From Pasteuria penetrans (GTDB taxonomy: Bacteria; Bacillota; Bacilli; Thermoactinomycetales; Thermoactinomycetaceae): DNA of 64,000 nt. The stretch is from positions 806,001-870,000 of the forward strand of contig NZ_UZAC03000001.1 of the NCBI RefSeq assembly GCF_900538055.1. Reading direction: 5' to 3'. The translations under genes and the position numbers were made by a program. The notes beneath the pieces are model-generated. The model saw only the letters and a list, made by a program, of their open reading frames with translations. It had not been told where the DNA came from and did not search any database. This document shows, one piece after another, positions 8,510-18,015 of this stretch. Numbering within the stretch: the stretch's first letter is position 1; every line of letters starts with the position of its first letter.

Positions 8510-10387
8510 TTATTTCTTCAACAAATAAGGAATCGTTGTAACCACAACATTCCTGCGCTTCAGAAGGAAGAACCGAAAAACAAGAGCAGACTGATTATGC
8601 AAAAAACGATGCCACCAGCGTACAGGAACAATCTCTGCGAAGAGAACCGTGATCCTCCGTATCCCCTTTCTCTCATTTCCCCCAAGACGATCCACCAAGC
8701 GAAGTAAAGGATGAACCAAACTACGGAAACGGGAATAGATGACCATCAATTTTATATCGGGATACCACTCCTTCCACTTCTCCGCTACATCCTGTCCTTG
8801 CTGGCGATCGAAAGTAATATGAACAGCAATTACCCTCCCTCCCAGATCCCGCGCATGGGTCAACGTATCATGCACCACCTGGTTGATACTAGAAATGGGA
8901 ACAAGAACCAAACGTTCCCGGGTTACCTGGGATGCCAGCGGTGGTACTACGGAGTCAAATCCCGAATACAGCTGCCGAACCACATCATCATAATGGTGAC
9001 GAATTCGATAAAAAGCAGTCAACAACAGGGGAAGGGCAATCAGTAACAGCCATGCCCCCTCGGAAAACTTAGTGACAAAAAATATGACCATAACAGTTAA
9101 GGATACAATCCCACCCACTGCATTGATGGCCATTCTATACCACCAACCAGGTGGACGCAGGGAAAAGAACCTCTTTACCATTCCCACCTGTGTCAGGGTG
9201 AAGGAAAGGAAAACACCAATGGCAAAGAGGGGAATGAGACGACTCACATCACCACCGAAGAGAATTACAATAACAATGGATGCTACCGTCAAAGCAATGA
9301 TCCCATTGGAAAAGTTGAGTCGATCCCCACGCATAGTGAACATCCTTGGCATGAGACGATCACGAGCCATAGCTGAGAGAAGAACAGGTAAGGCCGCGAA
9401 GGAAGTATTGGCAGCCACGGCAAGAACCAGGGCCGTAGCCACCTGGATGGTATAAAAGGTAGAACCTTGGCCAAACGTAACCCTGGCAACACGGGAAAGA
9501 ATGGTATCGGTACTCTCAGTAGGCATGAGTCCATACACCTGGGTGATGAAGGTAACGCCCAACAACAGAATACCCAGGGACAAGCCTAAAGCCAAAAGAA
9601 TATTGGAACCCCGTCTCCCCTCAGGAGGACGAAGGGTTGAGGTAGCATTGGCAATCGCCTCCACGCCAGTTAGGGAACTGCAACCAGAGGAAAAAGCACG
9701 TAAAATTACAAATAATGTCAATCCTGCCGGTGCGGTGGCGGGAACTAAAGTCATGGCCCGCACGGAATGATCGTATTCCCCCGTTCCTAGTATCTTCCCT
9801 ACACCGGCAATCACCAATACGGTGGTCATAAACATGAAAAAATACGTGGGAAAAGCAAAAACAGTCCCTGATTCCCGTAGACCCCGCAGGTTGAGTACCA
9901 TGATGATGAGAATGATCAAAATGATCCAAGCTACCTTGTAATCCAAAACATAATAGGCAATCCCGGGCCAATCGGAAACAGAGGATCGAATTGCGTCCAC
10001 CCCGGCGGCTACGCTAACCGCAACGGTCAGAACATAGTCGATGAGCAAAGAGGCCCCCCCTAATGCACCTGCCATCCAACCCATGTTGTCCGAAGCCACA
10101 GCATAAGCCCCGCCCCCCTGTGGGTACTGAAATACTACCTGCTGATAGGAAAGAACCACCAGGGCAAGGAGTGCCACAATGGCAATGGTAATAGATAGGG
10201 AATATCCCAATGCATGTACACCAAAGGGAGCTAGAACATGCAACAGCTCTTGGGGACCATAGGCAAGGGAGGAAATGGCGTCGGGAGATAGAATAGGCAT
10301 GGCTTTCCAACTAGGCAGGCGTTCCTCATGAAGTTGTTCACTTCGCATCGGCCTCCCGATTAGGATCCGTTTCAAAACTGAAAACAT
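8510..10387 (-). CDS. kimA: KimA-like high-affinity potassium importer, copy 1
   Basis: This 625-aa member of the triplet is the most divergent in its N-terminal half (SPDAISSLAYGPQE, GGGAYAVASDNMG, LLIDYVLTVAVS) but nearly identical to copy 2 in the C-terminal third. The start was set at ATG 10387, which aligns with the other copies (MFSVLKRILIGRP); an upstream in-frame GTG at 10399 has a GGAGG only one base before it and is unlikely. The protein should import K+ through the cytoplasmic membrane. It is the first of the three in transcription order, preceded by a 250-bp leader that differs from the other two. Three full-length copies side by side suggest that dosage or differential regulation is useful to the organism. 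Confidence 0.8.
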   Translation of the reverse strand: MFSVLKRILIGRPMRSEQLHEERLPSWKAMPILSPDAISSLAYGPQELLHVLAPFGVHALGYSLSITIAIVALLALVVLSYQQVVFQYPQGGGAYAVASDNMGWMAGALGGASLLIDYVLTVAVSVAAGVDAIRSSVSDWPGIAYYVLDYKVAWIILIILIIMVLNLRGLRESGTVFAFPTYFFMFMTTVLVIAGVGKILGTGEYDHSVRAMTLVPATAPAGLTLFVILRAFSSGCSSLTGVEAIANATSTLRPPEGRRGSNILLALGLSLGILLLGVTFITQVYGLMPTESTDTILSRVARVTFGQGSTFYTIQVATALVLAVAANTSFAALPVLLSAMARDRLMPRMFTMRGDRLNFSNGIIALTVASIVIVILFGGDVSRLIPLFAIGVFLSFTLTQVGMVKRFFSLRPPGWWYRMAINAVGGIVSLTVMVIFFVTKFSEGAWLLLIALPLLLTAFYRIRHHYDDVVRQLYSGFDSVVPPLASQVTRERLVLVPISSINQVVHDTLTHARDLGGRVIAVHITFDRQQGQDVAEKWKEWYPDIKLMVIYSRFRSLVHPLLRLVDRLGGNERKGIRRITVLFAEIVPVRWWHRFLHNQSALVFRFFLLKRRNVVVTTIPYLLKK

Positions 10388-10640
10388 AGCTACCTTCACG
10401 CCTCCCGCATGTTCTAAACTAGGAGTTGCCCCCTAAGGGTTCCCCTATACACCCCCCGACCACTGCACAAATTCCCCACGACTGTTACAAAGGGGATTTC
10501 CCCCCCTAAGATCCCTCCTACCTATGCATTCCATACCCACTACTATAGGAAAATAATACCAATCAAAGTCAGAGAAATTCCCCCCATTATTTGAAGAGAA
10601 AAACCAAATGCACAGAAGGGAGACCAAAAAAAATCCTGAA
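10388..10640 (-). promoter_or_regulatory. Leader of kimA-like copy 1
   Basis: GC-rich, gene-free leader with runs of G on the transcribed strand (GGGGAACCCTTAGGGGGC, GTAGGAGGGATCTTAGGGGG). It shares the second block with the leaders of copies 2 and 3 and could form strong local structure. No known riboswitch consensus recognised. Confidence 0.3.
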
Positions 10641-10699
10641 TTGAATATCCTGAATATCCTGAATATACTTCCCGAGTCCATCGAGGAAAATCGGGAAAT

Positions 10700-11130
10700 C
10701 GTAAAGGGATCTTGGCCACATATCGGACCTAGGGATTCAGTCTTGGGGGTGACGGTTCAGCCCTCGGTTTTCAATCCACCATGGTCAAATATCTCAACAT
10801 CTGCCCCGCGGAGCAGGATCAATCCCCATTTTTTATATAGTAACTCCTATATTTATCATTCATAACTTGTTTGTTCTCTTAGGCCCGTGACAATCCCTTT
10901 CCCGCTGCATCCCAACTCATCAACCGATGTAGTAACCGATGTCATAATCTCCCGCGCCTACGGGGTGTAGACGGCCACAATCATACCCATGGGGAAACCC
11001 TATTTGGGAATACCGGAAGGAGACCCTGTTCAATTGCCCTCTGCTTGAATCCCAACGAAAATTTTCTCCATGCCATTCCCGTGTTCACCCCTTACGGGGG
11101 ATCAGCTCCCATGATACCCACCTGGACCTA
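10700..11130. other. Gene-free stretch with a dispersed repeat at 10705-10745
   Basis: Bases 10705-10745 (GGATCTTGGCCACATATCGG...) are an inverted copy of the repeat at 39451-39480 and resemble 3137-3165. In the copy at 39.4 kb the repeat precedes an IS1182-type transposase fragment, so this may be an IS end. No gene is supported in the rest. Confidence 0.35.
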
Positions 11131-11132
11131 TT

Positions 11133-11594
11133 ATACCAGGGGGCCTAATAGGGAAGACGGGGAAGCACAAAGGAACATCCTTTGACTTCCTGGGGTTCAC
11201 GTTTTGCCCGCGTCAGGCCGTAATCCGCGTGGGGAGAAGAAGGTTTCTGGGATACAATCCAGCCATCAGCCGAAAATCGAGGAAGAAGATAGCGAAACGG
11301 GGGAAGGAAATAAGAAAACACGTGAGGCCAGACATGGAATTGCATGAGGTGGCGGAAATGTCCAATCCCATATTGAGGGGCTGGGTGAACTACTATGGCG
11401 CCTTTTATCCCTCACATCTGAGGAAAGCTTTAGTACGTAGCTTCGATGACAACGTTTTGGCCTGGTGGGCCAGAAAGAAGTACAAGAAGCTCGGTAGCAG
11501 GCGAAAGGCTCGAAGGTGGATCCAGTATATACGAGGAAAGTACGGGGACCTGTTCGCCCACTGGCACGTATTAGAAGCAAAGATGGGGCAATAA
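11133..11594 (+). pseudogene. ltrA: Group II intron maturase, C-terminal fragment
   Basis: The frame is readable from about 11133 and encodes the end of a group II intron protein: SFDFLGFTFCPRQ, the RT-thumb/maturase boundary seen also in the RT at 1454-2599 (SFDFLGYTFGPRK), then GYNPAISRKSRKK, LRGWVNYYGAFYPSHLRKAL and a basic C-terminus. The polymerase part with the YADD box is absent upstream, so this is a fragment that has lost RT activity. It still ends correctly at TAA 11592-11594, directly before domain V. It shows what the truncated intron protein at 1454-2599 has lost. Confidence 0.75.
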
Positions 11595-11665
11595 GAGCCG
11601 CATAATGCGAGAGTATTACGTGTGGTTCTGTGAGAGGGTTGGCTGAAATGCCAGCCCTACTCGAC
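11595..11665 (+). ncRNA. Group II intron domains V-VI and 3' end
   Basis: GAGCCGCATAATGCGAGAGT and ACGTGTGGTTC form the conserved 34-nt domain V hairpin, followed by GGTTGGCTGAAATGCCAGCC as domain VI (bulged A in GAAA region) and the 3' end CTACTCGAC. The same block recurs at 37493-37563, 38994-39064 and 40846-40918, and all four lose similarity right after CTACTCGAC, which fixes the 3' splice site. Confidence 0.8.
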
Positions 11666-11681
11666 AAGTAATTTTCCATAT

Positions 11682-11858
11682 CTTCATGGGAAATTAGAAA
11701 GAAAAAAGAGAAGAGAACAGGTGAGGAAAAAGAAACCCAATCTTTCAGAACAGCCTTGGGAAGATCATGAGGGCATAGGGGCAGAAGAAAAAAGCCGACT
11801 GCTTATGCTGCAGACATTAGCTACCACGGTCTACGGTCTCCCGAATGGGGATGCCTAA
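11682..11858 (+). pseudogene. Short coding remnant shared with 28.7-28.9 kb
   Basis: A 58-codon frame (LHGKLERKKRREQ... to NGDA) follows the intron 3' end. The same sequence, with indels, occurs on the minus strand at 28725-28935. The conserved reading frame and Lys/Arg-rich character suggest debris of one protein gene, probably from a mobile element, but the family is not recognised. Confidence 0.3.
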
Positions 11859-12205
11859 ATGGCCAACCCGTGCCGTCCATACTTTTGACCCGACACCCGT
11901 AATTGACACACCATATAGTGGTGAGTTACGATCTTGTCGTAAGTAGCCTTGTTTGTAATATCAGTCGAATGAGGGAAGGGGAAAAAAGCTAGTAAGCTGT
12001 GTTTTTTTAAGTTAACCTAGTGTTTCAAATGAAGCGGTGCTGGAGATAGGTAAATCGATTTGTAAATGTTCTCGAAAGATACACCAAAAAAATAAGTTAT
12101 TACATACATTGTTTTATAAAAAAAATTTAAAAATCAGTCAACGTAAACATTGCAATAGCGTCATACTACCCACACCAGCATCGTAAAATACTACGAAAAC
12201 GGGAT

Positions 12206-13074
12206 GTGGTAGGTTTGTTCTTCAGGAACCTGTATCGAAAATTGTTATTGGGGACGAGTGCTGTCGCGTTGGTTGCTGCATCCCTGACTTCCTCTTATGC
12301 TATGGAACCACCTGTAAACAGCTACGACGTTATAGAGTCGGATTCGATGGGGCCAGGACCCCCCTTCCCCACAGAGCCAAATTCTCAGAATCCTGATTGC
12401 CCTTTCGCAAAATTATTCAGTAAGGCGATGGAGTACCTATACATAGAAGAAAAGCCCGTATCCGATGTGACCCTTAGCAAAAATCTACAGAAATTTGATG
12501 GTTATCTCAAGGAAAAAGGGATGAAAATTAGCTATAATCATGAAAACTCTAAAAAAATCGGTATTTCTGCAAAGGAAACCGCACCAGAATCATTCAAAAG
12601 GGGGTTAGAAAGCAAATGGGGTGATGGTCCCCTGATATAGAGGTACATCTTCTCTACAGGGGAGGAAAACAAATTGGGGCTGTAAGCCAATTTTCCTCCG
12701 ATGTGTTTGGTGCTTCAGCAATGGCCGAAATTTCTGATTATAATGAAAATGGAAAAAACCTGATAATCCTCAAGTCAGATGGGAGTATTGAACCTATTAA
12801 CCCCGATGATAACGAGGATGAGGACTTGGATCATACTTTTCTTCGCTCCAAAAGAAACGCCTGTTCCAGGTGTGTGAACACGGTAAATTCTATATGTGGG
12901 GCTGGACCACTTATCTGGAGGCTCTTTGGCGGTATGACAAGGTGCGTGAAATTTTGTTTACGATTGGGTCCTAACCCGACTACAGCATTGTGTTCCGGTA
13001 TTTGTATAGCCGTTGTTGGCGGTGGCTGTCTGATATCAACTTCTGATATATGCGATCCCTGGTGTGGTGACTGA
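12206..13074 (+). pseudogene. Halocin-C8-like bacteriocin precursor with one frameshift
   Basis: Two frames join into one gene. Frame A (12206-12640) begins with a signal peptide (basic NLYRKLL, hydrophobic LGTSAVALVAASLTS, then SYA) and a ~110-aa acidic propart ending WGDGP. Frame B reads without stop from 12625 to 13074 (DIEVHLLYRGGKQIGAVSQ...), so one base missing in CCCC at 12629-12632 explains the break; repaired, the protein is about 289 aa. Its last ~75 residues after RSKRN hold ten cysteines starting CSRC, with GGMTRCVKFC, CSGICIAVVGGGC and ending CDPWCGD. That layout, signal plus propart plus a ten-cysteine, small-residue-rich C-terminal peptide opening with CSxC, is the plan of halocin C8-type precursors (known length near 283 aa), whose propart gives immunity. 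Start is uncertain (GTG 12206 or TTG 12215). The break may be real decay, programmed shift or sequencing error. Confidence 0.6.
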
Positions 13075-13251
13075 TTGACTTCAAATATCCCCCTTTAGGG
13101 TCCCCCGAAATATAGAAAAAATCGTTAGCTACCATAATATCTTCTCCCCATTGGTACCGATAAACATAAACCCCCATATTCGCATTGACCAAGTTTTATC
13201 TCAATCCCAAAATTGTTTGCGAGTGAGTGTCTGAATGGGGGAGGAATCAAT

Positions 13252-14136
13252 TTGAAACGTACGGCATTCATCAAGATAACACAGTTCACCCTGTTTTATG
13301 CGATAGTAAGATTTAGCCTGCTGGTTTTTTTATTCCAGACCATCTTACTATTTCACTCTAGACTTTATAGTTTGCCTGTAGGGAGCCCCGGATGGGGCTC
13401 CCTACAGGCGGAAATTTTTGAAGAAATATTAGAATATAACTTAACATACTGTTTTCTATTCTTGCTATTCCGGCTCCTACTCCATGGATGGAAAGGTTTT
13501 AAATCCCATCTACGGCATGTAGGTAAACAATTTTTACACTTACGCTCTTATCGACAGCAATGTCTATTACTAGCACAACAACACAGTATTACAAAATTCC
13601 GTTGGTTTGCTGTTCCTGTGTTAGGCATTTTTGGATTCTTTTTTTCTATTGTGCTGTTTTTATGGGTTTACCCTTCCATTTGGATACTTACCTTAGGCAT
13701 TGTAGGGGAGTGCATTGCTATGCAATGGCAATCATCACGCCAACAGCAACTGCGATATATGTACGAAAATGATACCGCTCATGTTTATCCCCCAAAGGTT
13801 GTTAATATGTTGATTTTTCTTGCTTTTTACACAATTCCTCTTCATATTCATCACCTCTTTGGAGAAACTGGATCTCTAGGTTTTTGGTTTAGGTTAGTGC
13901 AAGTTATCGGTCCCTTTATAGTTTTCCCCTACTGGCTGCATCTACTACTCGGGAAATTTCCCGTTATTACAGAATCCAGGTTCCATGTGGGTTTGTATGA
14001 CGAATTGGGAGATTCACCATCCCCCTTTGTAAAAACTACCCGGTCAAAGATTTTTGCCTTCCTTTTTTTCGCCTTCATCATGATTTGTCTTCTAGTCAAA
14101 GTAATTAATTTTATTTATAATTTATTAAGATGGTAA
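13252..14136 (+). CDS. Polytopic membrane protein next to the bacteriocin gene
   Basis: A 294-aa integral membrane protein with about six hydrophobic segments (near residues 8-32, 60-80, 115-150, 180-200, 215-235 and 270-290) separated by basic loops. The start is TTG 13252, which follows GGGGGAGGAA at ideal distance; an upstream in-frame TTG at 13213 has no such site. No family recognised. It is transcribed in the same direction 178 bp after the halocin-like gene and is closed by a strong hairpin at 14129-14165, so both may form one operon. Immunity, export or maturation of the peptide are possible jobs by position only. AT-rich codon use contrasts with the GC-richer housekeeping genes and suggests acquisition. 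Confidence 0.6.
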   Translation: MKRTAFIKITQFTLFYAIVRFSLLVFLFQTILLFHSRLYSLPVGSPGWGSLQAEIFEEILEYNLTYCFLFLLFRLLLHGWKGFKSHLRHVGKQFLHLRSYRQQCLLLAQQHSITKFRWFAVPVLGIFGFFFSIVLFLWVYPSIWILTLGIVGECIAMQWQSSRQQQLRYMYENDTAHVYPPKVVNMLIFLAFYTIPLHIHHLFGETGSLGFWFRLVQVIGPFIVFPYWLHLLLGKFPVITESRFHVGLYDELGDSPSPFVKTTRSKIFAFLFFAFIMICLLVKVINFIYNLLRW

Positions 14137-14165
14137 CGTCCCACACACAGTGGAACGTTACCATC
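14129..14165 (+). terminator. Intrinsic terminator-like hairpin after the membrane gene
   Basis: GATGGTAACGTCCCA pairs with TGGAACGTTACCATC around a CACACAG loop, 14 of 15 pairs, directly at the stop codon of the upstream gene; followed by TTATAG. T run is short, so efficiency is unclear. Confidence 0.65.
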
Positions 14166-14198
14166 TTATAGAAAAAATATAAGGAGATGAAAGGATCG

Positions 14199-14396
14199 AT
14201 GGCTTCTCACCATTGTAACACAATACCCAATAACAACGGAACAGAGGAAACAGAAACTTCCTTGCAGAATCGTATACTATCTGCGCTGGGTCCCGATCAA
14301 CCCACCGATGTGGAATTCATTCACATTCTCCTTGGCCTTTTTTTCACGGGTCTCCGGATCTCAATGGGTAAGGGGTGGAAAGGGCCTAATCTTTAA
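14199..14396 (+). CDS. Small hypothetical protein
   Basis: A 65-codon frame starting at ATG 14199, 9 bases after AAGGAGATG, a good ribosome site; an in-frame ATG at 14187 is too close to it. The product (MASHHCNTIPNNNGTEETET...) has a polar N-half and a short hydrophobic patch FIHILLGLFFTGL. No family recognised. It follows the bacteriocin-like locus after a hairpin. The clear ribosome site favours a real gene, its size argues for caution. Confidence 0.35.
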   Translation: MASHHCNTIPNNNGTEETETSLQNRILSALGPDQPTDVEFIHILLGLFFTGLRISMGKGWKGPNL

Positions 14397-14399
14397 ATA

Positions 14400-15005
14400 T
14401 TTTTTTATGTAACTTTTGTTATTTGATACGTATACATCACATAGCTTAACGTTTGCTTTACCCATTGTAAAATACATTCTGTATTTCATTTTTAAATATA
14501 TTTATTATAAATGAGATGTGATATTCCAAGCAAATCCTCTACAAAAACACGGGGTTAATTACCCTCATTTTACAAATATATTCATAAAAATAATTTTTAT
14601 TTATGATATAAACATGCACTGATCTGAGCTATGAGAGGGCTGATCGTCTCCAGGTCGTAAAAACCAAGAGATAATGGGGTGGTTGGTGGAGCAAAGGGGC
14701 CATCTCATCGGATTGGTTCTAGAAAGATCAAAACTATGTGGGGTGGGAAGAGTCGTAGGATGCGAGAGGGTTCGGTTCTGTAAAGGGGCCCAGTTGAAAT
14801 ACTGGATCTACCTCGATGGGGAGTTTATGAAGAAAATTTATTTAGTAAAAATATTTTATTGTTTTTCCACCACAGGTAATCCTAGTATGTTTATGGCTTT
14901 CGAACTGTAAAAAACTAAATATATAAAATTTACATTTATTTTATAAATAATAAAATAAAGAAAACGGAATTAATCTAGGACTACCTGTGGTGGCATTCGT
15001 TCATT
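14400..15005. repeat. Gene-free AT-rich DNA with a 19-bp inverted repeat
   Basis: CCACCACAGGTAATCCTAG at 14867-14885 and CTAGGACTACCTGTGGTGG at 14975-14993 are inverted with one mismatch, enclosing 89 bp of AT-rich DNA. The right arm ends 14 bp before the decayed ISL3 gene, so it could be an IS terminus or a small element of its own. Nothing else is recognisable in this stretch. Confidence 0.5.
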
Positions 15006-15007
15006 AT

Positions 15008-16624
15008 TTACGAAACCTTACGCTTCCTCTTACCCCGTTTGCAAAGATGCCGATTGCATCGTACAAACAAGAGGTTTACGTAATTTTGGTGGTTCTTGAT
15101 GCCATAGCTTTGGCGTGATATGGCCTTGATTGCACAATTTTTCCCTTCTACAAAACCGTTGTCGATTCTATGAAGGTGATAGTTAGGCTATATACTCCTC
15201 ACTTTCATTCCAAGACAGTCTTTTTGCTGCGTTCTGAATCTCCTTGTATTTGGATCCCAGTCCCTCCTCTATTAACTCATGGAGGGCATCACGAGACGTT
15301 TGAACATCGGGAAAGGGTTGATCGTACCATCTCCTGATTTTTTCCACATACTCGTAAGCCTTCCCAAGGTGGGACCAGTGGGCTATGTTCTTCAAAACTC
15401 CCTCGAGAAAAGCCCTCTTTTGTTCATCCAACCCTTCTCTGTACCGAACGGATAAGGAGGATCTCACTGGTTTCTTTATTTTCGATAGATGGTGCTTATC
15501 CCGTAAAAGTTTTGTGTTAATTAGGATGAGATCATTGTATAAACTCCAAAGTTTTCTTCTATGTAATTCCCAAGAATCCCCTTCTTTGTACGAGGATCGC
15601 ACAACGATAATCTTACGATACTGTCCCATCAGTTCCTCGCTGTATCCCAGTATTTGTAAAAGTACTAGCTTATTCTCGTAGGTAAGACGTTCTTTATCAT
15701 CGTCCTCTACCACATCTCTGAATAGCCGGTCTATAGCCGCTGTGAATTTCCTGTTGCCCAAGGCTTGTCGTAAGGGGGGATGAAGGGCATGATCCCTTAT
15801 ATTTTGAATGATGTGGAAGCGATCGAAGACAGGGGTTGCCATTCTAAATACCTTCTGCACGATATTTTTGTAGGCCGGAGCACGATCCGTGGACACCGCC
15901 TCTATCCTTGATGTCAACGCAAGCAACCTAGGATAATGATCCTCTAGACCCTCTTCTACTTCTTTTTGACTCCTGCCCTCGAAACAGCCAATACAGCCCT
16001 TGAATCCTGATCATGGATGGTTGTGAAATACCTCTGCCCCTTACGGGTTGATACATCGTCCATACCAATACGTATAGGCCCATTCTGTGATTCTGCATCC
16101 TCTAGGGCTCGATTCTCCAATTCCTTTTTCCTATTAGGTAAATGTATTTTAAAGTAGTGCTTGGTCAAAGCACCGTCCCTTGGCACACAATAATGGTCTG
16201 CAGCCTGAGCTGCTGTAGAAATTTCTGCTGTATATCCAAACTCATCCTCAAATTCCTTCGTGTGTTTTTTCCTTCGTCCGATGATGGAATCAACGTGGGA
16301 GATTCTTCTCTTACAGTACTTACATTTCCACCGTTGCAGTTCTAGTTTTGACTCCTGAATCCATGGACCGCATCTTGGATGAAGAAAGGTTCGGGCACTA
16401 CCAAAACCTATTTTGACAAACTTTTGCCCTCTTTCTTGGGATTTTTTACAGGAACACTGGGTTTCGGGTGAGGGTTTTTCGACCACTGATTTGAGTACAG
16501 ATCGGATGGTTCTCATACCTTCATACTCGGATTCTATTTCCTCCAGGCTTATCAGTTCCACTTCATTGGTTAGAGAGGGGCGTGGTACATTAGGATCAAT
16601 CTCTTTATCTTTTTTGGTTATCAT
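15008..16624 (-). pseudogene. ISL3-family transposase with two frameshifts
   Basis: Three consecutive frame segments make up an ISL3 transposase: an N-terminal zinc-ribbon (CSCKKS... HPRC... WKCKYCKRR), the catalytic core IRIGMDDVSTRKGQRYFT, then AVSTDRAPAYKN and VFDRFHIIQN, and a C-terminal NGFVEGKNCAIKAISRQSYG with the terminal glutamate. The first break is a lost T in a TTTT run (AAA at 15982-15984 on the plus strand): the expected AV-FEGRSQKEVEEG is split between frames. The second break is near 15180, where EEYIA is followed by stop while NYHLHRIDNGF continues in another frame. Start ATG 16624 has TAGGAGGG upstream. The protein is inactive unless these are sequencing errors. Confidence 0.8.
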
Positions 16625-16659
16625 GAGTGTCCCTCCTACAGAAACATTTAGCATATCTA

Positions 16660-16977
16660 TAGTAGGGTATTCTCATACAAATTTCAACGTTGTGTCTACA
16701 CACTATTAATTTTTCCCGAAAAGTACAATGAAAACTCCAGATCCATATTCGGAATGGAACATATTCAATTTTAAATTCATTTATACTGAGAAAACCATTG
16801 CAGTATGGGTACGCTGATTCAATTCTCTCCGTTGTCTTTTTTATTATGAACCATAAAAAAATAGGACCATCCTAGATCCTCCTGGTTCCGTAACCATTAA
16901 AGTACGGAGACCCACAAACACGACTTGGGGTAGCGATACTTATGGGCATGGATGAGGGGGGGCTATTCGCCCCCCAT
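16660..16977. other. Intergenic region with hairpin 16953-16975
   Basis: No gene. GGGGGGCTATTCGCCCCCC (16956-16974) lies right after the histidine kinase stop and, with its left flank ACTTATGGGCATGGATGAG, resembles the hairpins at 23541-23568 and 37798-37828. It may act as terminator of the two-component operon, although no T run follows. Confidence 0.45.
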
Positions 16978-18015
16978 TTAGATACGCCGTAAATTCCCCA
17001 ACTTGGCACGCGAAAAAAAATCCCCCTGGATCCTTTCTCCAAAAACAATGGACACCTTGGTCCCCTTATCTCTCTGCGATTCCAACTCTACCTGATAACC
17101 CAAACGCTCACATACCTCGTGGACAAGATATAAACCCATACCCGTGGACTCCCGGTATCTACGCCCGTTGACACCCGTATAATAAGGCTGAAATACGTGA
17201 TCGATATCCTCCCTAGGAATCCCGACCCCCTCATCCTCCACAGCAACCACCACGCGTTGGCCACGCATAGACGCGGTAAACCGAATCTTCTTGTTATCCC
17301 CAACACTATAACGAACAGCATTTGTGAGTAATTGTGTAAAAACAAAGGAGATCCACTTCACATCAGATTCTATCCAAAGATCCTCTGGCACCTCCAACTT
17401 CGGAAAAACACGATTACGTATAAAGAGATATTTATTTTCAGACACAAGAGTTGAAAGCAGCTTCTGCAACTGAACAGGATGTACATGAAAATCATGCGCA
17501 AAAGCATCCAGGCGGGAGGTATAGAGTACCATCTCCAGACCCCTCTTAAGGCGATCTACCTCCTCCCTGACACTATCCAGATGCGACTCCACATCCCCCT
17601 CCTGTGCAATCAAATGGAGCACAGAGAGCGGAATCTTCATCTGATGAACCCATTGATGGATGAAGATAAGATGCTTTTTTTTCCGATCCTGGTGTGCAAG
17701 CAACTCCTCTTGATAGAAACGGGATTGCTCCCCCAACAATCTTGACAATGCAGAGGGTAGGGACGCATTGCCAAGATCCTGTAGGGAATGATCCAGATCC
17801 TTTAGAGGAAGGGAAAGACGACGATAAAAACGACGATGGGTACAATATCGATAAATAAAATAAAAAAACAGAATACACAAGCTAAACCAAACCGCATAGG
17901 AAAACGTACTACTCCACCGTCCTACATCGAGATAAAATACCCAGAGAACGAAAAAAAGCTGCTGACTATAAGCAAAAAGCAAGGGAATCTGCTCATAAAA
18001 AAAAAGCCTCCTCAC
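16978..18015 (-). CDS. Intramembrane-sensing histidine kinase, BceS-like
   Basis: A 345-aa kinase with two closely spaced TM helices (about 12-30 and 39-56) and almost no extracytoplasmic loop, the mark of intramembrane-sensing kinases of cell-envelope stress. The phospho-acceptor is H124 in WVHQMKIPLSVL, matching the BceS/YxdK-type WVHEIKTP box at the same position. The ATPase domain has LLTNAVRYS (N box), VEDEGVGIPREDIDHVF (G1) and STGMGLYLV (G2). It overlaps the response regulator by 4 bp (ATGA), so translation is coupled. Family members sense antimicrobial peptides through a BceAB-type ABC transporter, but none is present on either side here; the partner must be elsewhere or the system works alone. 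Confidence 0.85.
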   Translation of the reverse strand: MRRLFFYEQIPLLFAYSQQLFFVLWVFYLDVGRWSSTFSYAVWFSLCILFFYFIYRYCTHRRFYRRLSLPLKDLDHSLQDLGNASLPSALSRLLGEQSRFYQEELLAHQDRKKKHLIFIHQWVHQMKIPLSVLHLIAQEGDVESHLDSVREEVDRLKRGLEMVLYTSRLDAFAHDFHVHPVQLQKLLSTLVSENKYLFIRNRVFPKLEVPEDLWIESDVKWISFVFTQLLTNAVRYSVGDNKKIRFTASMRGQRVVVAVEDEGVGIPREDIDHVFQPYYTGVNGRRYRESTGMGLYLVHEVCERLGYQVELESQRDKGTKVSIVFGERIQGDFFSRAKLGNLRRI

